This document shows, in pieces, positions 8,552-17,785 of a stretch of DNA of 64,000 nt (position 1 is its first letter; each line of letters opens with the position of its first letter). This stretch comes from Ideonella sp. (GTDB taxonomy: Bacteria > Pseudomonadota > Gammaproteobacteria > Burkholderiales > Burkholderiaceae_C). A program made the position numbers and the translations under genes. The notes under the pieces were generated by a model. The model saw only the letters and a list, made by a program, of their open reading frames with translations, was not told the DNA's origin and searched no databases. The stretch covers positions 124,001 to 188,000 of the forward strand of contig JABTUY010000002.1 in assembly GCA_015075165.1 (NCBI GenBank), in the 5' to 3' direction.

Positions 8552-9048
8552 CGGGCACCGTGCCGCCCGGTGACTGCGCGCGCGCGATGGTCACCGTCGC
8601 CGTGCCGCCGGTGCAGGCGTTTCGCATCTTCACCGAACAGATCGAGCTGTGGTGGCGGCGCGGCCCGCGTTTTCGCTGTGCACCTGGTGACGCCGGGTTG
8701 ATCGCGATCGAGCCGCACGTCGGCGGGCGGGTCTTCGAGTCGTACACGGTGGATGCGCGCGAGCACGTGGTCGAGATCGGCCGCATCCGCATCTGGGATC
8801 CGCCGCATCGCCTGCTGTTCGATTGGCGCGCCGCCAACTTCGCGCCGGCCGAGCACACCGAGGTCGAGGTGCTGTTCGAGCCGAGCCCGGCGGGCACGCG
8901 CGTCACCGTCACCCACCGCGGCTGGGCGGCGATCCGCGCCGACCATCCGGTGCGGCACGGCCGCGTCGGGCCTGAGTTCAGTCGCGAGATCGGGCTGTGG
9001 TGGGGCGCATTGCTCAGCGCGTTGCGCGTGCACGCCGCGCCGCGCTGA
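8548..9048 (+). CDS. SRPBCC (AHSA1-type) domain protein
   Basis: A 166-residue START-like protein starting at a GTG that overlaps the ArsR stop codon (GTGA), which implies translational coupling. The N-terminal VTVAVPPVQAFRIFTEQIELWW, the central IRIWDPPHRLLFDWRAA and the C-terminal EFSREIGLWWGALLSALR match activator of Hsp90 ATPase homologue 1-like domains. Such small cavity proteins, when next to ArsR, often act in hydrophobic-ligand binding or resistance; the ligand here is unknown. Confidence 0.85.
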   Translation: MTGTVPPGDCARAMVTVAVPPVQAFRIFTEQIELWWRRGPRFRCAPGDAGLIAIEPHVGGRVFESYTVDAREHVVEIGRIRIWDPPHRLLFDWRAANFAPAEHTEVEVLFEPSPAGTRVTVTHRGWAAIRADHPVRHGRVGPEFSREIGLWWGALLSALRVHAAPR

Positions 9049-9088
9049 AGGCGCGCCGTCGAGGCGCCGGCCATGGCAGGCCTGCGGC

Positions 9089-9112
9089 CTGCTGACACGG
9101 CGCTGTCAGCAG
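9089..9112 (+). terminator. Hairpin after the ArsR/AHSA1 operon
   Basis: CTGCTGACA and TGTCAGCAG form a perfect 9-bp stem with a CGGCGC loop, 41 bases after the AHSA1 stop. There is no T-run. It is the only clear structure in the 281-base spacer before the efflux operon; the rest of that spacer presumably holds the efflux promoter. Confidence 0.45.
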
Positions 9113-9329
9113 CCCTGGCGCAGCATCGCGCGCCACGCCAGCGAGCCGGTGTTGTGCCCGCCGCGGCCCTTGTCGATTCCGCCGCTCGTCGATCGTCGTG
9201 GTGACGACGGGCGCAAGCGACGAAGTCGGGCGTGCGGCATTACATCTGAAACCGCGCTCGCGCTTGTCGGGAATCAAGCGGCAGACACCCGTCACTAGAC
9301 TGCGCGCTCGCCGGAAAGGGGCCTCTCGC

Positions 9330-10655
9330 ATGAAACACCACCATCGATTCGACGGCCCCGCCGTTGCCGTGCTCGGACCGCTACCGGCCGGGCCGGGTGC
9401 ACGCGGACGGCCGGCGCGCTCCTCGTCGATCGCCGCCACGCTGCTCGCACTCGTGGCGGCGTCGGTCACGCTGGCCGGTTGCGGCGACGCGTCGCACGCA
9501 CAGGCCGCCGGCGGCCACGCCGGCCCGCCGCCGGCTGCGGTGGCAGTGATCGCGCTGGCGGCGAGCAACCTGCCGATGAGCTACGAGTACGTCGGGCAGA
9601 CCGCCGGCTCGCGCGACGTGGAGGTGCGTGCACGCGTCGCCGGTATCGTGCTGAAGCGCAACTTCGTCGAGGGCGGTGCGGTGCGCCAGGGCCAGTCGCT
9701 CTACACGATCGACCCGGCGCCGTTTCAGGTCGCGTTGGCCAAGGCCGATGCCGACGTGGCGTCGGCCGAGGCACGGCTGGCGCAGGCCACGCGCACGCTG
9801 GCGCGGCTGAAGCCGCTGTCGGAGGCGCGGGCGGTGAGCCAGCGCGACGCCGACGATGCGGCGTCGGCCGAGGCGGTGGCGCGCGCCGACCTGAAGTCGG
9901 CGCAGGCACGGCGTGCCGAGGCGGCGCTGAACCTGGACTACACCAAGGTCGCAGCGCCGATCACCGGTGCCGTCAGCCGCTCGCTGGTCAGCGAGGGCAC
10001 GCTGGTGGCCGGCCCGAGCACGCTGCTGACCACGCTGACGCAGACCAACCCGGTGAAGGTGCGTTTCGGCATCGCCGAGACCGACCAGCTGCGCTGGCGC
10101 ACCGAAGTGGCCGCCGGGCAGTTGCAGCTGCCGCCGCACGAGGCGTTCGCCGTCGAGCTCAAGCTGGCCGACGGCAGCGTCTACCCGCGCAAGGGCAAGC
10201 TGCTGTTCTCCGACACGCGCGTGTCGGGCAGCACCGGCACCGTCGAAGCCGAGGCCGAGGTGCCCAACCCCGATGGCGTGCTGAAGCCCGGGCAGTTCGT
10301 GCGCGTGCGCCTGACGGGCGCGACGATGCCGCAGGCGCTGGTGGTGCCGACGCGCGCGGTGCTCGAGGGGCCGCAGGGCAAGTTCGTCTACGTGGCCGCC
10401 GGCGGCAAGGCGCTGCCGAAGCCGGTGCAGGTGGGCGAGCAGGTGGGTGACGGCTGGGTCATCAACGGCGGCCTCGCGGCCGGCGACCAGGTGATCGTCG
10501 ACGGCATGGCGCGCATCTTCTTCCCCGGCGCGCCGATCGTGGTGGCGCAGGCACCGGCCGGCGGCGCGAGTGCCCCAGCGGGCGGCGCCCGTGCCCCAGC
10601 CGGCGGCGCCCGTGCACCGGCCGGGCCGCCGGTCGCCAAGGCGGCCTCGAAGTAG
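9330..10655 (+). CDS. RND efflux periplasmic adaptor (MexA/AcrA family)
   Basis: A 441-residue membrane-fusion protein. An unusually long N-terminus (about 30 residues) precedes the signal and the lipobox LAGC with Cys51 as lipid anchor. The family order follows: barrel strand YVGQTAGSRDVEVRARVAGI, lipoyl half, alpha-hairpin (about 165-225, Ala/Arg-rich), second lipoyl half LDYTKVAAPITGAVSR, then beta-barrel. The C-terminus ends in a repeated GGASAPA/GGARAPA tail that is not part of the fold. ATG is preceded by GAAAGGGG. It is the first gene of an adaptor-pump-outer membrane factor operon. Confidence 0.92.
   Translation: MKHHHRFDGPAVAVLGPLPAGPGARGRPARSSSIAATLLALVAASVTLAGCGDASHAQAAGGHAGPPPAAVAVIALAASNLPMSYEYVGQTAGSRDVEVRARVAGIVLKRNFVEGGAVRQGQSLYTIDPAPFQVALAKADADVASAEARLAQATRTLARLKPLSEARAVSQRDADDAASAEAVARADLKSAQARRAEAALNLDYTKVAAPITGAVSRSLVSEGTLVAGPSTLLTTLTQTNPVKVRFGIAETDQLRWRTEVAAGQLQLPPHEAFAVELKLADGSVYPRKGKLLFSDTRVSGSTGTVEAEAEVPNPDGVLKPGQFVRVRLTGATMPQALVVPTRAVLEGPQGKFVYVAAGGKALPKPVQVGEQVGDGWVINGGLAAGDQVIVDGMARIFFPGAPIVVAQAPAGGASAPAGGARAPAGGARAPAGPPVAKAASK
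10558..10625 (+). repeat. Short tandem repeat in the adaptor gene tail
   Basis: Three to four imperfect 21-base units of the type GGCGGCGCCCGTGCCCCAGC encode GGARAPA-like heptads at the adaptor C-terminus. Copy number is likely variable through slippage. Confidence 0.7.
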
Positions 10656-10714
10656 CGCTGCAACGCGCGCAACCGCGCGCGACGCACCCCACCACGCAAG
10701 ACAAAGGACCGCAC

Positions 10715-13700
10715 GTGTTCTCGCGCTTCTTCATCGACCGGCCGATCTTCGCGGCCGTGCTGGCGATCTTCATCGTCATCGCCGGGCTGTCGGCCACGCG
10801 CTCGCTGCCGATCGCGCAATACCCCGAGATCGCGCCGCCGGTGGTCACCGTGACCGCGATCTACCCCGGCGCCAGCGCCGAGGTGATCGAGCAGACGGTG
10901 GCCGCGCCGCTGGAGAACGCCATCAACGGCGTCGAGCACATGATCTACATGGGCTCCACGTCGACCAGCAACGGCATCGTGACGATCCAGGTCACGTTCG
11001 ACATCGGCACCGACGCCGACAACGCGGCGCAGCTGGTCAACAACCGCGTCAAGCAGGCCGAGACGCGGCTGCCGCAGGAGGTGCGGCGTCAGGGCGTCAC
11101 GGTGGAGAAGGGCTCTTCGGCGTTCCTGCAGGTGCTGGCGTTCTACTCCGACGACGGCAGCAAGGACGACCTGACGATCAGCAACTACGTGACGCTGAAC
11201 GTGCTCGACCGGCTCAAGCGCGTGCCCGGCACCACCAACGTGCAGATCTTCGGCGCCAAGGACTACGCGATGCGCATCTGGGTGCGCCCGGACCGCCTCA
11301 CCCAGCTGAAGCTCACCACCGGCGACATCGTGCGCGCGCTGAACGAGCAGAACGCCCAGTTCGCCGCCGGCAAGGTCGGCCAGTCGCCCAGCCCCGAGGG
11401 CCAGCAGCTGGTCTACACGGTCACCACCAGGGGGCGCCTGTCGGAAGCCTCCGAATTCGAGAACATCCTGCTGCGCGCCAACCCGGACGGCTCGTCGCTG
11501 CGGCTGAAGGACGTGGCGCGCGTCGAACTCGCCTCGAAGGACAACGAGTTCATCGGCCGCATCAACGGCCGCGAGGCGACCCTGGTCGGCATCTTCCTGC
11601 AGCCCGGCGCCAACGCGCTCGAGGTCGCCGGCCGCGTGCGCACGGTCATGGACGGCCTGTCGGCGCGCTACCCCGCCGGCTTCACGCACAGCATTCCCTA
11701 CGACACCACGCGCTTCGTCGAGGTCTCGATCCGCGAGGTGGTGAAGACGCTCGCCGAGGCGATGCTGCTCGTCTTTCTCGTGGTGTACCTCTTCCTGCAG
11801 AGCTGGCGCGCGACGCTGATCCCCTTCGCCGCGGTGCCGGTGTCGCTGATCGGCACCTTCGCCGGCCTGCACCTGCTCGGCTATTCGATCAACACGCTGA
11901 CGCTCTTCGGCATGGTGCTCGCCATCGGCATCGTGGTCGACGACGCCATCGTGGTAATGGAGAACGTCGAGCGCAACATGCGCGAGGAGAAGCTCGAGGT
12001 GCGCGACGCCGCCATCCGCGCGATGAAGGAGGTCACCGGGCCGGTGATCGCCATCGTGCTGGTGCTCTGCGCCGTGTTCATTCCGATCGCCTTCCTCGGC
12101 GGGCTGGCGGGCGAGCTCTACCGGCAGTTCGCGGTCACCCTGTCGATTGCCGTGGTGATCTCGGGCATCGTCGCGCTCACGCTCACGCCGAGCCTGTGCG
12201 TGCTGATCCTCAAGCGCGAGCACCGCAACCCCGGGCCGCTGTTCTCGGCGTTCAACCGCCTGTTCGCCCGCATCACGCACCGCTACGTGCACGGCGTCGG
12301 CTTCATGGTGCGGCGCGCGCCGGCATCGGCGTGCTGCTGTTCGGCGGCATGGTCGCGCTGGCCATCGGCCTGTGGCGCATCACGCCGGGATCGCTGGTGC
12401 CCGACGAGACCAGGGCTTCTACATCGCCGCGGTGATCCTGCCCGACGGTGCGTCGCTGCAGCGCACCGACAAGGTGGTGGGGCAGGTGATCGACATCATC
12501 AAGGGCAACCCCCACAACCTCGACGTGGTGGCCTTCACCGGCTTCGACTTCCTCGGCGGCGGCTACCGCAACAACGCCGCGACGATCTTCGTCACGCAGA
12601 AACCCTGGCACGAGCGGCCGGTGTCGGCGCAGGCGCTGGTGGGCGACCTGTTCATGAAGACGGCGCACATCAAGCAGGCGCTGGTGCTGGCGTTCAACCC
12701 GCCGCCGATCTTCGGCCTCGGCACCGCGGGCGGCTTCGAGCTGTACATCCAGAGAACCGCGGCGAGGGCGGGCCTCAGCGACTGCAGCAGGTGTCGCAGC
12801 AGTTCATGGGTGCAGCCTCGCAGAGCAAGCTGCTCGAGGCGTGCAGACGCTGTGGCGCGCCAGCACGCCGCAGCTGTACGTGGATGTGGACCGCGAGCGC
12901 GCCAAGGCGCTCGGCGTGCCGGTGGACGAGCTGTTCAACACCTTGTCGGCCACGCTCGGCAGCTACTACGTCAATGACTTCAACAAGTACGGCCGCACCT
13001 GGCAGGTGCTGATGTCGGCCGAGAGCGGCTTTCGCAAGAGCCCGGACGACATCGGCCGCATGTGGGTGCGCTCCACCAGCGGCGAGATGGTGCCGGTGTC
13101 GGCGCTGGCCACGGTCAGGTACTCGTCGGGCCCCGAGACGCTCGACCGCTTCAACAACCTGCCGGCGGTGAAGCTGTTCGGCCAGGCCGCGCCCGGCGTC
13201 AGCTCGGGCCAGGCGATCGCCGAGGTCGAGCGCATCGCGCGCGAGGTGCTGCCGCCCGATTTCGGCTTCGACTGGGGCGGCGCGTCGTACCAGGAGCAGC
13301 GCAGCTCGGGCACCTCGGCGCTGGCGCTGCTGCTCGGCGCGCTGATGGTGTTCTTGATCCTGTCGGCGCAGTACGAGCGCTGGTCGCTGCCGTTGAGCGT
13401 GATGCTGGCGTTGCCGTTCGGCACCTTCGGCGCGCTGGCCGCGGTGTGGCTGCGCGGCATGACCAACGACGTGTACTTCCAGATCGGCCTGGTCACGCTG
13501 CTCGGCCTGGCGGCGAAGAACGCGATCCTGATCGTCGAGTACGCGTCGCTGAAGGTGGCCGAGGGCATGAGCGCATCGGCGGCCGCGCTCGAGGCGGCGC
13601 GGCTGCGCTTGCGGCCGATCATCATGACCTCGCTGGCGTTCATTCTCGGCGTGCTGCCGCTGGCGTATTCCAGCGGCGCCGGCGCCGCGGCGCGGCGCTC

Positions 13701-13950
13701 GGTGGGCACCGGCGTGATGGGCGGCATGCTGGCCGCCACGTTCCTGGCGATCTTCTTCGTGCCGATGTTCTTCAAGGTCATCACCGAGCGCCGGCTGCGC
13801 GAACGGCGCAGCACCGAAGAGATCCAGGCCGAGGCGCAGCATGTGCGTGCCACGCAGCAGCATGCGGCCGGCGCGGCGCTGCCGCCGCACCGTGGCGCAG
13901 CCGGCACAGCGGTGCTGCCCGGCGCCGCGGTGAAGGGGGAGCCGGCATGA
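10715..13950 (+). pseudogene. RND efflux pump inner-membrane subunit (HAE1 family), broken by four frame changes
   Basis: The complete length of an AcrB/MexF-type proton-driven drug exporter is present, but in four consecutive frame changes. It opens at GTG 10715 with MFSRFFIDRPIFAAVLAIF and is intact through the first half, including GIVVDDAIVVMENVERN, up to about 12315. It then changes frame near 12315, at 12408/12409 (LVPDE|DQGFY), near 12753 (FELYIQ|NRGEGG) and at 12840/12841 (LLEA|VQTLW). From there to the stop at 13950 it is intact, with GLAAKNAILIVEYA. Three of the four are repaired by adding one G to a short G run, and each change has the same sign. This may be sequencing error or real decay; in either case the encoded family is clear. 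The last base pairs overlap the next gene (ATGA). Confidence 0.85.
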
Positions 13951-15368
13951 CGCGCGATCGCTTGCCTTCGATCGGCGCCGCACTGGCGCTCGCCGCTGCG
14001 GCGCTGCTGGCGGGCTGCGCCGTGCCAGCGGCCCAGCCGGGCTCGACACCGGCGCTCGAGCTGCCGACGGCGAGCGCGCCGACGGTCGCGGTGGCCACCG
14101 ACTGGTGGCAGAGCTTTGCCGACCCTCGGCTCGACGCCCTGGTCGACGAGGCGCTGCAGCACAACCGCGACCTGGCGCGGGCGATGGCGCGCATCGACGA
14201 GTCGCGCGCCGCGCTGCGCGCGGCGCACGCCGAGCGGCTGCCGTCGCTGAGCGCAGGTGCATCGGCACTGCGGGCGCGCAGCAGCGAAAACAGCCCGGCG
14301 GCCGTGCCCGGCGCGCCGCGGATCGCCAACGATTTCGGCGCCAGCGTGACGGTGGCCTACGAGGTCGACCTGTGGTCGCGCACGGCCAGCCTGAACGCGG
14401 CGGCGCGCGACGAGCTGCTGGCCGGCGAGTACGCGCGCGACACGCTGCGCACCGCGCTGGCGGCGCAGGTGGTGCAGTCGTATGCCGCGCTGCAGGCGCT
14501 CGATGCGCAGGTGCGGCTGTACGGCGACGCGGTCCAGGCCCAGCGCGACAGCCTGGCGCTGCAGCGCAGGCGCTTCGACGCCGGCGACATCTCCGAGCTC
14601 GACATCCGGCAGCTCGAAGCCGAGTTGATCGACAACGAGGCCCAGTTGCCCAAGCTCGACCGCGCCCGCGGCGAGGCCGAGCGCGCGCTCGCGCTGGTGC
14701 TCGGCCGCTCACCGAAGGCGCTGGTCGAAGGCGCCATCGCGCGCGGCGACGCCGGCACGCTGCGCGCCGGCGGCGTGCCCGAGGGGCTGCCGTCTGACCT
14801 GCTGCTGCACCGGCCCGACGTGCACGCTGCCGAGGCGCGGTTGCGCGCGGCCGGGGTCCGCGTGGCGGCGGCGCGTGCGGCGTACTTCCCTGGCATTGCG
14901 CTCACCGCGTCGTACGGCCGCGAGAGCACCGCGCTGTCCAGGCTGTTCGACGGGCCGTCGACGGTGTGGAACGTGGCGGCGGCGCTGACGCAACCGATCT
15001 GGGATGGCGGCCGCATCGGCGCGCAGTTCGACGCGGCGCAGGCGCGGCGCGCGCAGGCCGAGCTCGACTATCGCGACAACGTGGCCATCGCGTTCAAGGA
15101 GGTGCGCGACGCGCTCGGCGCTTACACCGAAGCGAGCGCCACTTTCGCCAGCGGCCAGCGGCGCGCGTCGGCGCTGCAACGCGCGGCCGACCTGACGCGG
15201 CTGCGCTACGACGGTGGCGAATCGAGCCGGCTCGACGTGATCAATGCCGAGCGGCTCGCCCTTGGCGCACAGGCGCAGAACGCCGATGCGGCGCGCGCGG
15301 TGGCAGCCGCGCAGGCCAATGTGTTTCGCGCGCTCGGCGGCGGCTGGACGCCGGCGCCGCTGCGATAG
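13947..15368 (+). CDS. Efflux outer-membrane lipoprotein (OprM/NodT family)
   Basis: A 473-residue outer-membrane factor with lipobox LLAGC (Cys24). Two OEP repeats follow: WWQSFADPRLDALVDEALQHNRDL, the VAYEVDLWSR strand, and a second copy with LPSDLLLHRPDVHAAEARLRAA and QPIWDGGRIGAQFDAAQARR. It forms the trimeric exit duct that docks to the adaptor encoded two genes upstream. The start ATG overlaps the pump stop codon (ATGA), showing that the operon was built as one unit. If the pump gene is truly broken, this duct could still serve other pumps. Confidence 0.92.
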   Translation: MTRDRLPSIGAALALAAAALLAGCAVPAAQPGSTPALELPTASAPTVAVATDWWQSFADPRLDALVDEALQHNRDLARAMARIDESRAALRAAHAERLPSLSAGASALRARSSENSPAAVPGAPRIANDFGASVTVAYEVDLWSRTASLNAAARDELLAGEYARDTLRTALAAQVVQSYAALQALDAQVRLYGDAVQAQRDSLALQRRRFDAGDISELDIRQLEAELIDNEAQLPKLDRARGEAERALALVLGRSPKALVEGAIARGDAGTLRAGGVPEGLPSDLLLHRPDVHAAEARLRAAGVRVAAARAAYFPGIALTASYGRESTALSRLFDGPSTVWNVAAALTQPIWDGGRIGAQFDAAQARRAQAELDYRDNVAIAFKEVRDALGAYTEASATFASGQRRASALQRAADLTRLRYDGGESSRLDVINAERLALGAQAQNADAARAVAAAQANVFRALGGGWTPAPLR

Positions 15369-15487
15369 ACGGCGCTGCTGCGGCGGCGGCACCGAACCCG
15401 CTCTGAGGCCACGCGCCGGGTGTGGCATTGCGCGCGCAGTGAGATTGTTCGCGGCGCGGCCGTGCGCACGAGGATCACAATGCACCC

Positions 15488-15937
15488 GTGAAACCGAAGC
15501 ACGACCACAGCGCCGGCGGCCCGGTCGACGGGCATGACCTGGACGACGAGCCGCCGCCGCGCGACAACGTGGTGGTCTGGGTGGTGGTGGTCGGCGCGAT
15601 CCTGCTGGCCGTGCCGTTGCTGTCGGAGTGGATCAACTCGACGCCGCGCGCGGGCGCACAGCGGGTGGCGCAGCACGCGGCGAAGGCATCGGCCGAGCCG
15701 GCGCAGTCGGCCGCCAGTGCGGCCTCACCGGCCGCGCCGGATCCCGGCGCACCGCCGCCGCGCGAAGCGGTGCCGACGGTGCCGGCGCCGCCGGCGGACC
15801 GGGCGCGGCAGTTCGTCACCAAGTGCATCGAGAACGGGCGCATCGTCTACACCCAGTCGGCCATCTGCCCGAGCGGCTCGATGAGCATCGTGACGGTCGA
15901 GCCCGACAAGAACGTCGTCGGCGGCGGGCAGCGCTGA
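15488..15937 (+). CDS. Hypothetical single-pass membrane protein with Pro/Ala linker and small Cys-containing C-terminal domain
   Basis: A 149-residue protein. An acidic, proline-rich cytosolic N-terminus (1-28) is followed by one transmembrane segment (VVVWVVVVGAILLAVPLL), a periplasmic Ala/Pro-rich linker and a C-terminal domain of about 35 residues with two cysteines (KCIENGRIVYTQSAICPSG). That last part recalls DUF4124-like modules, whose two cysteines may form a disulfide. I do not recognise a function. It is followed on the opposite strand by the BPSS1780-like gene 20 bases away. Confidence 0.65.
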   Translation: MKPKHDHSAGGPVDGHDLDDEPPPRDNVVVWVVVVGAILLAVPLLSEWINSTPRAGAQRVAQHAAKASAEPAQSAASAASPAAPDPGAPPPREAVPTVPAPPADRARQFVTKCIENGRIVYTQSAICPSGSMSIVTVEPDKNVVGGGQR

Positions 15938-15957
15938 GGCGCCCGCGCCGGCAGCCG

Positions 15958-16698
15958 TCAGCTGCCGTAGAGGTCGCGGTACGACGTGTAGATCGTCAGC
16001 AGCGACAGCGGCACCAGCACGATCCAACCGAGCCCGAACGGAACACTGGCCACGATCGCCGCCAGGAAATAGACGATGCCGTAGAACAGGAACGGCACGA
16101 TGTTCTTCAGGCATGCCGCGAAGCTGTTGCGCATCGCGTCGACCGGGGGCGTGCCGCGAAACACCACCAGCGCCGGCGCGAACCAGAACGCCATACCGAA
16201 CACGACGCTGATCACCAGCACCACCAGCAGGATCAGCAGCCCGGTGCCCAGCGCCGTGAGCACGCCGCCGATGCTCTGGTTCGCGCCGCCCATCACGATG
16301 CCGAGGAACGCACCCAGGCCGAGCACGCCGGCGACCAGCCCCGTCACCACCAGCATGGCCAGCAGCAATGCGCCCAGCACCAGCAGCGGCACCAGGCGGT
16401 CGCCCTTGAAGCAGGTGAACAGGTCGCTCACCTCGAGCGTGCCGCCGGTCTCGACCTTGCGCGCCGCCAGCATCCAGCCGCCGATGAACACCGGGGCCAC
16501 CAGGCTCGCGACCACGGTGCCGAGCAGCGGAATCACGCCGAGGACGAACATGATCACCAGCAGGATCAGCCCGAGCACGACCCACAGCACTGCGTTGGAC
16601 GTGAAGCGCGCCCAGGCCTCGCTCCACCACGCCCAGCCGCGCCCGGCCTCGACCGCACGCGCGCCGCCGGTCGTCACCACCGCGTTGCCGTTGTCCAT
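15958..16698 (-). CDS. BPSS1780-family membrane protein
   Basis: A 246-residue polytopic protein with about six hydrophobic segments and no signal peptide. The N-terminal WWSEAWARFTSNAVLWVVL, repeated LGLGAFLG-like glycine-rich helices and the C-terminal ending SLLTIYTSYRDLYGS match the BPSS1780 family common in Burkholderiales. The function of the family is unknown. ATG at 16698 is chosen because AGGAGGACG directly precedes it; an upstream in-frame ATG is possible but lacks such a site. No partner gene is evident. Confidence 0.75.
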   Translation of the reverse strand: MDNGNAVVTTGGARAVEAGRGWAWWSEAWARFTSNAVLWVVLGLILLVIMFVLGVIPLLGTVVASLVAPVFIGGWMLAARKVETGGTLEVSDLFTCFKGDRLVPLLVLGALLLAMLVVTGLVAGVLGLGAFLGIVMGGANQSIGGVLTALGTGLLILLVVLVISVVFGMAFWFAPALVVFRGTPPVDAMRNSFAACLKNIVPFLFYGIVYFLAAIVASVPFGLGWIVLVPLSLLTIYTSYRDLYGS

Positions 16699-16808
16699 CG
16701 TCGTCCTCCTCGCGGTCGCGTGCCGCGGCGGCATTGTGGCCTGCGGCTGGCCGCCGGCGGCGCCAGAATCGTGGGCGCCGCCGCCGCGGCGACGGGCGCG
16801 ACGCCGGT

Positions 16809-17384
16809 CTACTTCGCGCGTCCGTACTTCGCGCTGAACGTGGCCGCGCCGAGCTTGTTGGCGTGGATCATGAAGCCCACCAGCGCCGCGGTGCCGCCGG
16901 CCGGAATCTCGAGCTTGTCGGTCTTCAGCGCGTAGACGGTGAAGATGTAGCGGTGCGGCTTGTCGCCCTTGGGCGGGCAGGCGCCGCCGAAGCCTGGTGC
17001 ACCGAAATCGGTGTTGGCCTGCATGCTGCCCGGTGGCAGACCCTTGCCGTCGGCGCTGCCGGCGCCTTCGGGCAGCTCGGTGGCGTTGGCCGGGATGTTG
17101 TACACCACCCAGTGCCACCAGCCCGAGCCGGTGGGCGCGTCGGGGTCGTACACGGTGAGCGCGAAGCTCTTCGTGCCCTTGGGCGCGCCGCTCCATTTCA
17201 ACGCCGGCGACACGTTCTTGCCGGTGCAGCCGAAGCCGTTGAACACCTGCGCATCGGTCAGCGTGCTGCCGGGCTTGATCGTCGGACTGGCCAACGTGAA
17301 GCCGGCTGCCAGGGTGCCGAGCGGCGCGCCGGCCAGCGCGGCGGCGACGGCGATCGACGATGCGAGAGTGAGCCCATGGTTCAT
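16809..17384 (-). CDS. YbhB/YbcL family PEBP-like protein (Raf kinase inhibitor-like)
   Basis: A 191-residue exported protein: signal peptide about 1-27, then the phosphatidylethanolamine-binding fold with NVSPALKWSGAPKGTKSFALTVYDPDAPTGSGWWHWVVYNIP, which holds the DPDAP and HW ligand-site motifs, and the late motif HRYIFTVYAL. The ligand and role of bacterial PEBP proteins are mostly unknown. The Shine-Dalgarno GGAG lies 6 bases before the ATG and is immediately abutted by the 5' end of a group II intron on the other strand, so the native promoter has been moved about 2 kb away. Expression may be lost or driven from antisense intron sequence. Confidence 0.88.
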   Translation of the reverse strand: MNHGLTLASSIAVAAALAGAPLGTLAAGFTLASPTIKPGSTLTDAQVFNGFGCTGKNVSPALKWSGAPKGTKSFALTVYDPDAPTGSGWWHWVVYNIPANATELPEGAGSADGKGLPPGSMQANTDFGAPGFGGACPPKGDKPHRYIFTVYALKTDKLEIPAGGTAALVGFMIHANKLGAATFSAKYGRAK

Positions 17385-17785
17385 ACGTGTCTCCGTGCGC
17401 CGGTCAAAACCGGCGAGATGTTGTGAATGAAAGAGTCATACGTTGAAGGCTTAGCCAGCTACGGCGGCCCCGAGTCATGCGCTGTGACCCGTGAGGGAGC
17501 AGTTGAAGCGTTGACAGGGGTACGCGCGGGCCGGGTATTGAGCCGCGTAATCCATGACCCCGGACTTCGGTCGCGGGGTGTCCGGGGTGCCGAGGCCGTG
17601 GAGACATGCCGAAGGCCACACCGGTGCGGCCGCATTGGCGAGGCTGCGTCGGACCCCGCGCGGTCAAAGACCCCGCGCACGCGCGGACACATCTCGCACG
17701 GGAACCGGGAGATCCCGCGTCCTGCTGCGGCCGCTCGGGAGAGCGTTGCCGCAGCGCGCATCGTGAAGCCCAAGGGCGTACGACG

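Noticed and set aside
12300-12850. Programmed ribosomal frameshifting as the explanation for the RND pump frame changes
   Set aside because: Four separate shifts in 530 bases with no common slippery heptamer. Missing G bases in G runs explain three of them more simply.
17424-17440. Alternative 5' end of the group II intron at GTGAATGAAAG
   Set aside because: GTGCG at 17395 fits the consensus better, and only that site has a perfect 7-nt IBS1 to EBS1 match. The hairpin CGCCGGT/ACCGGCG would then be part of domain I.
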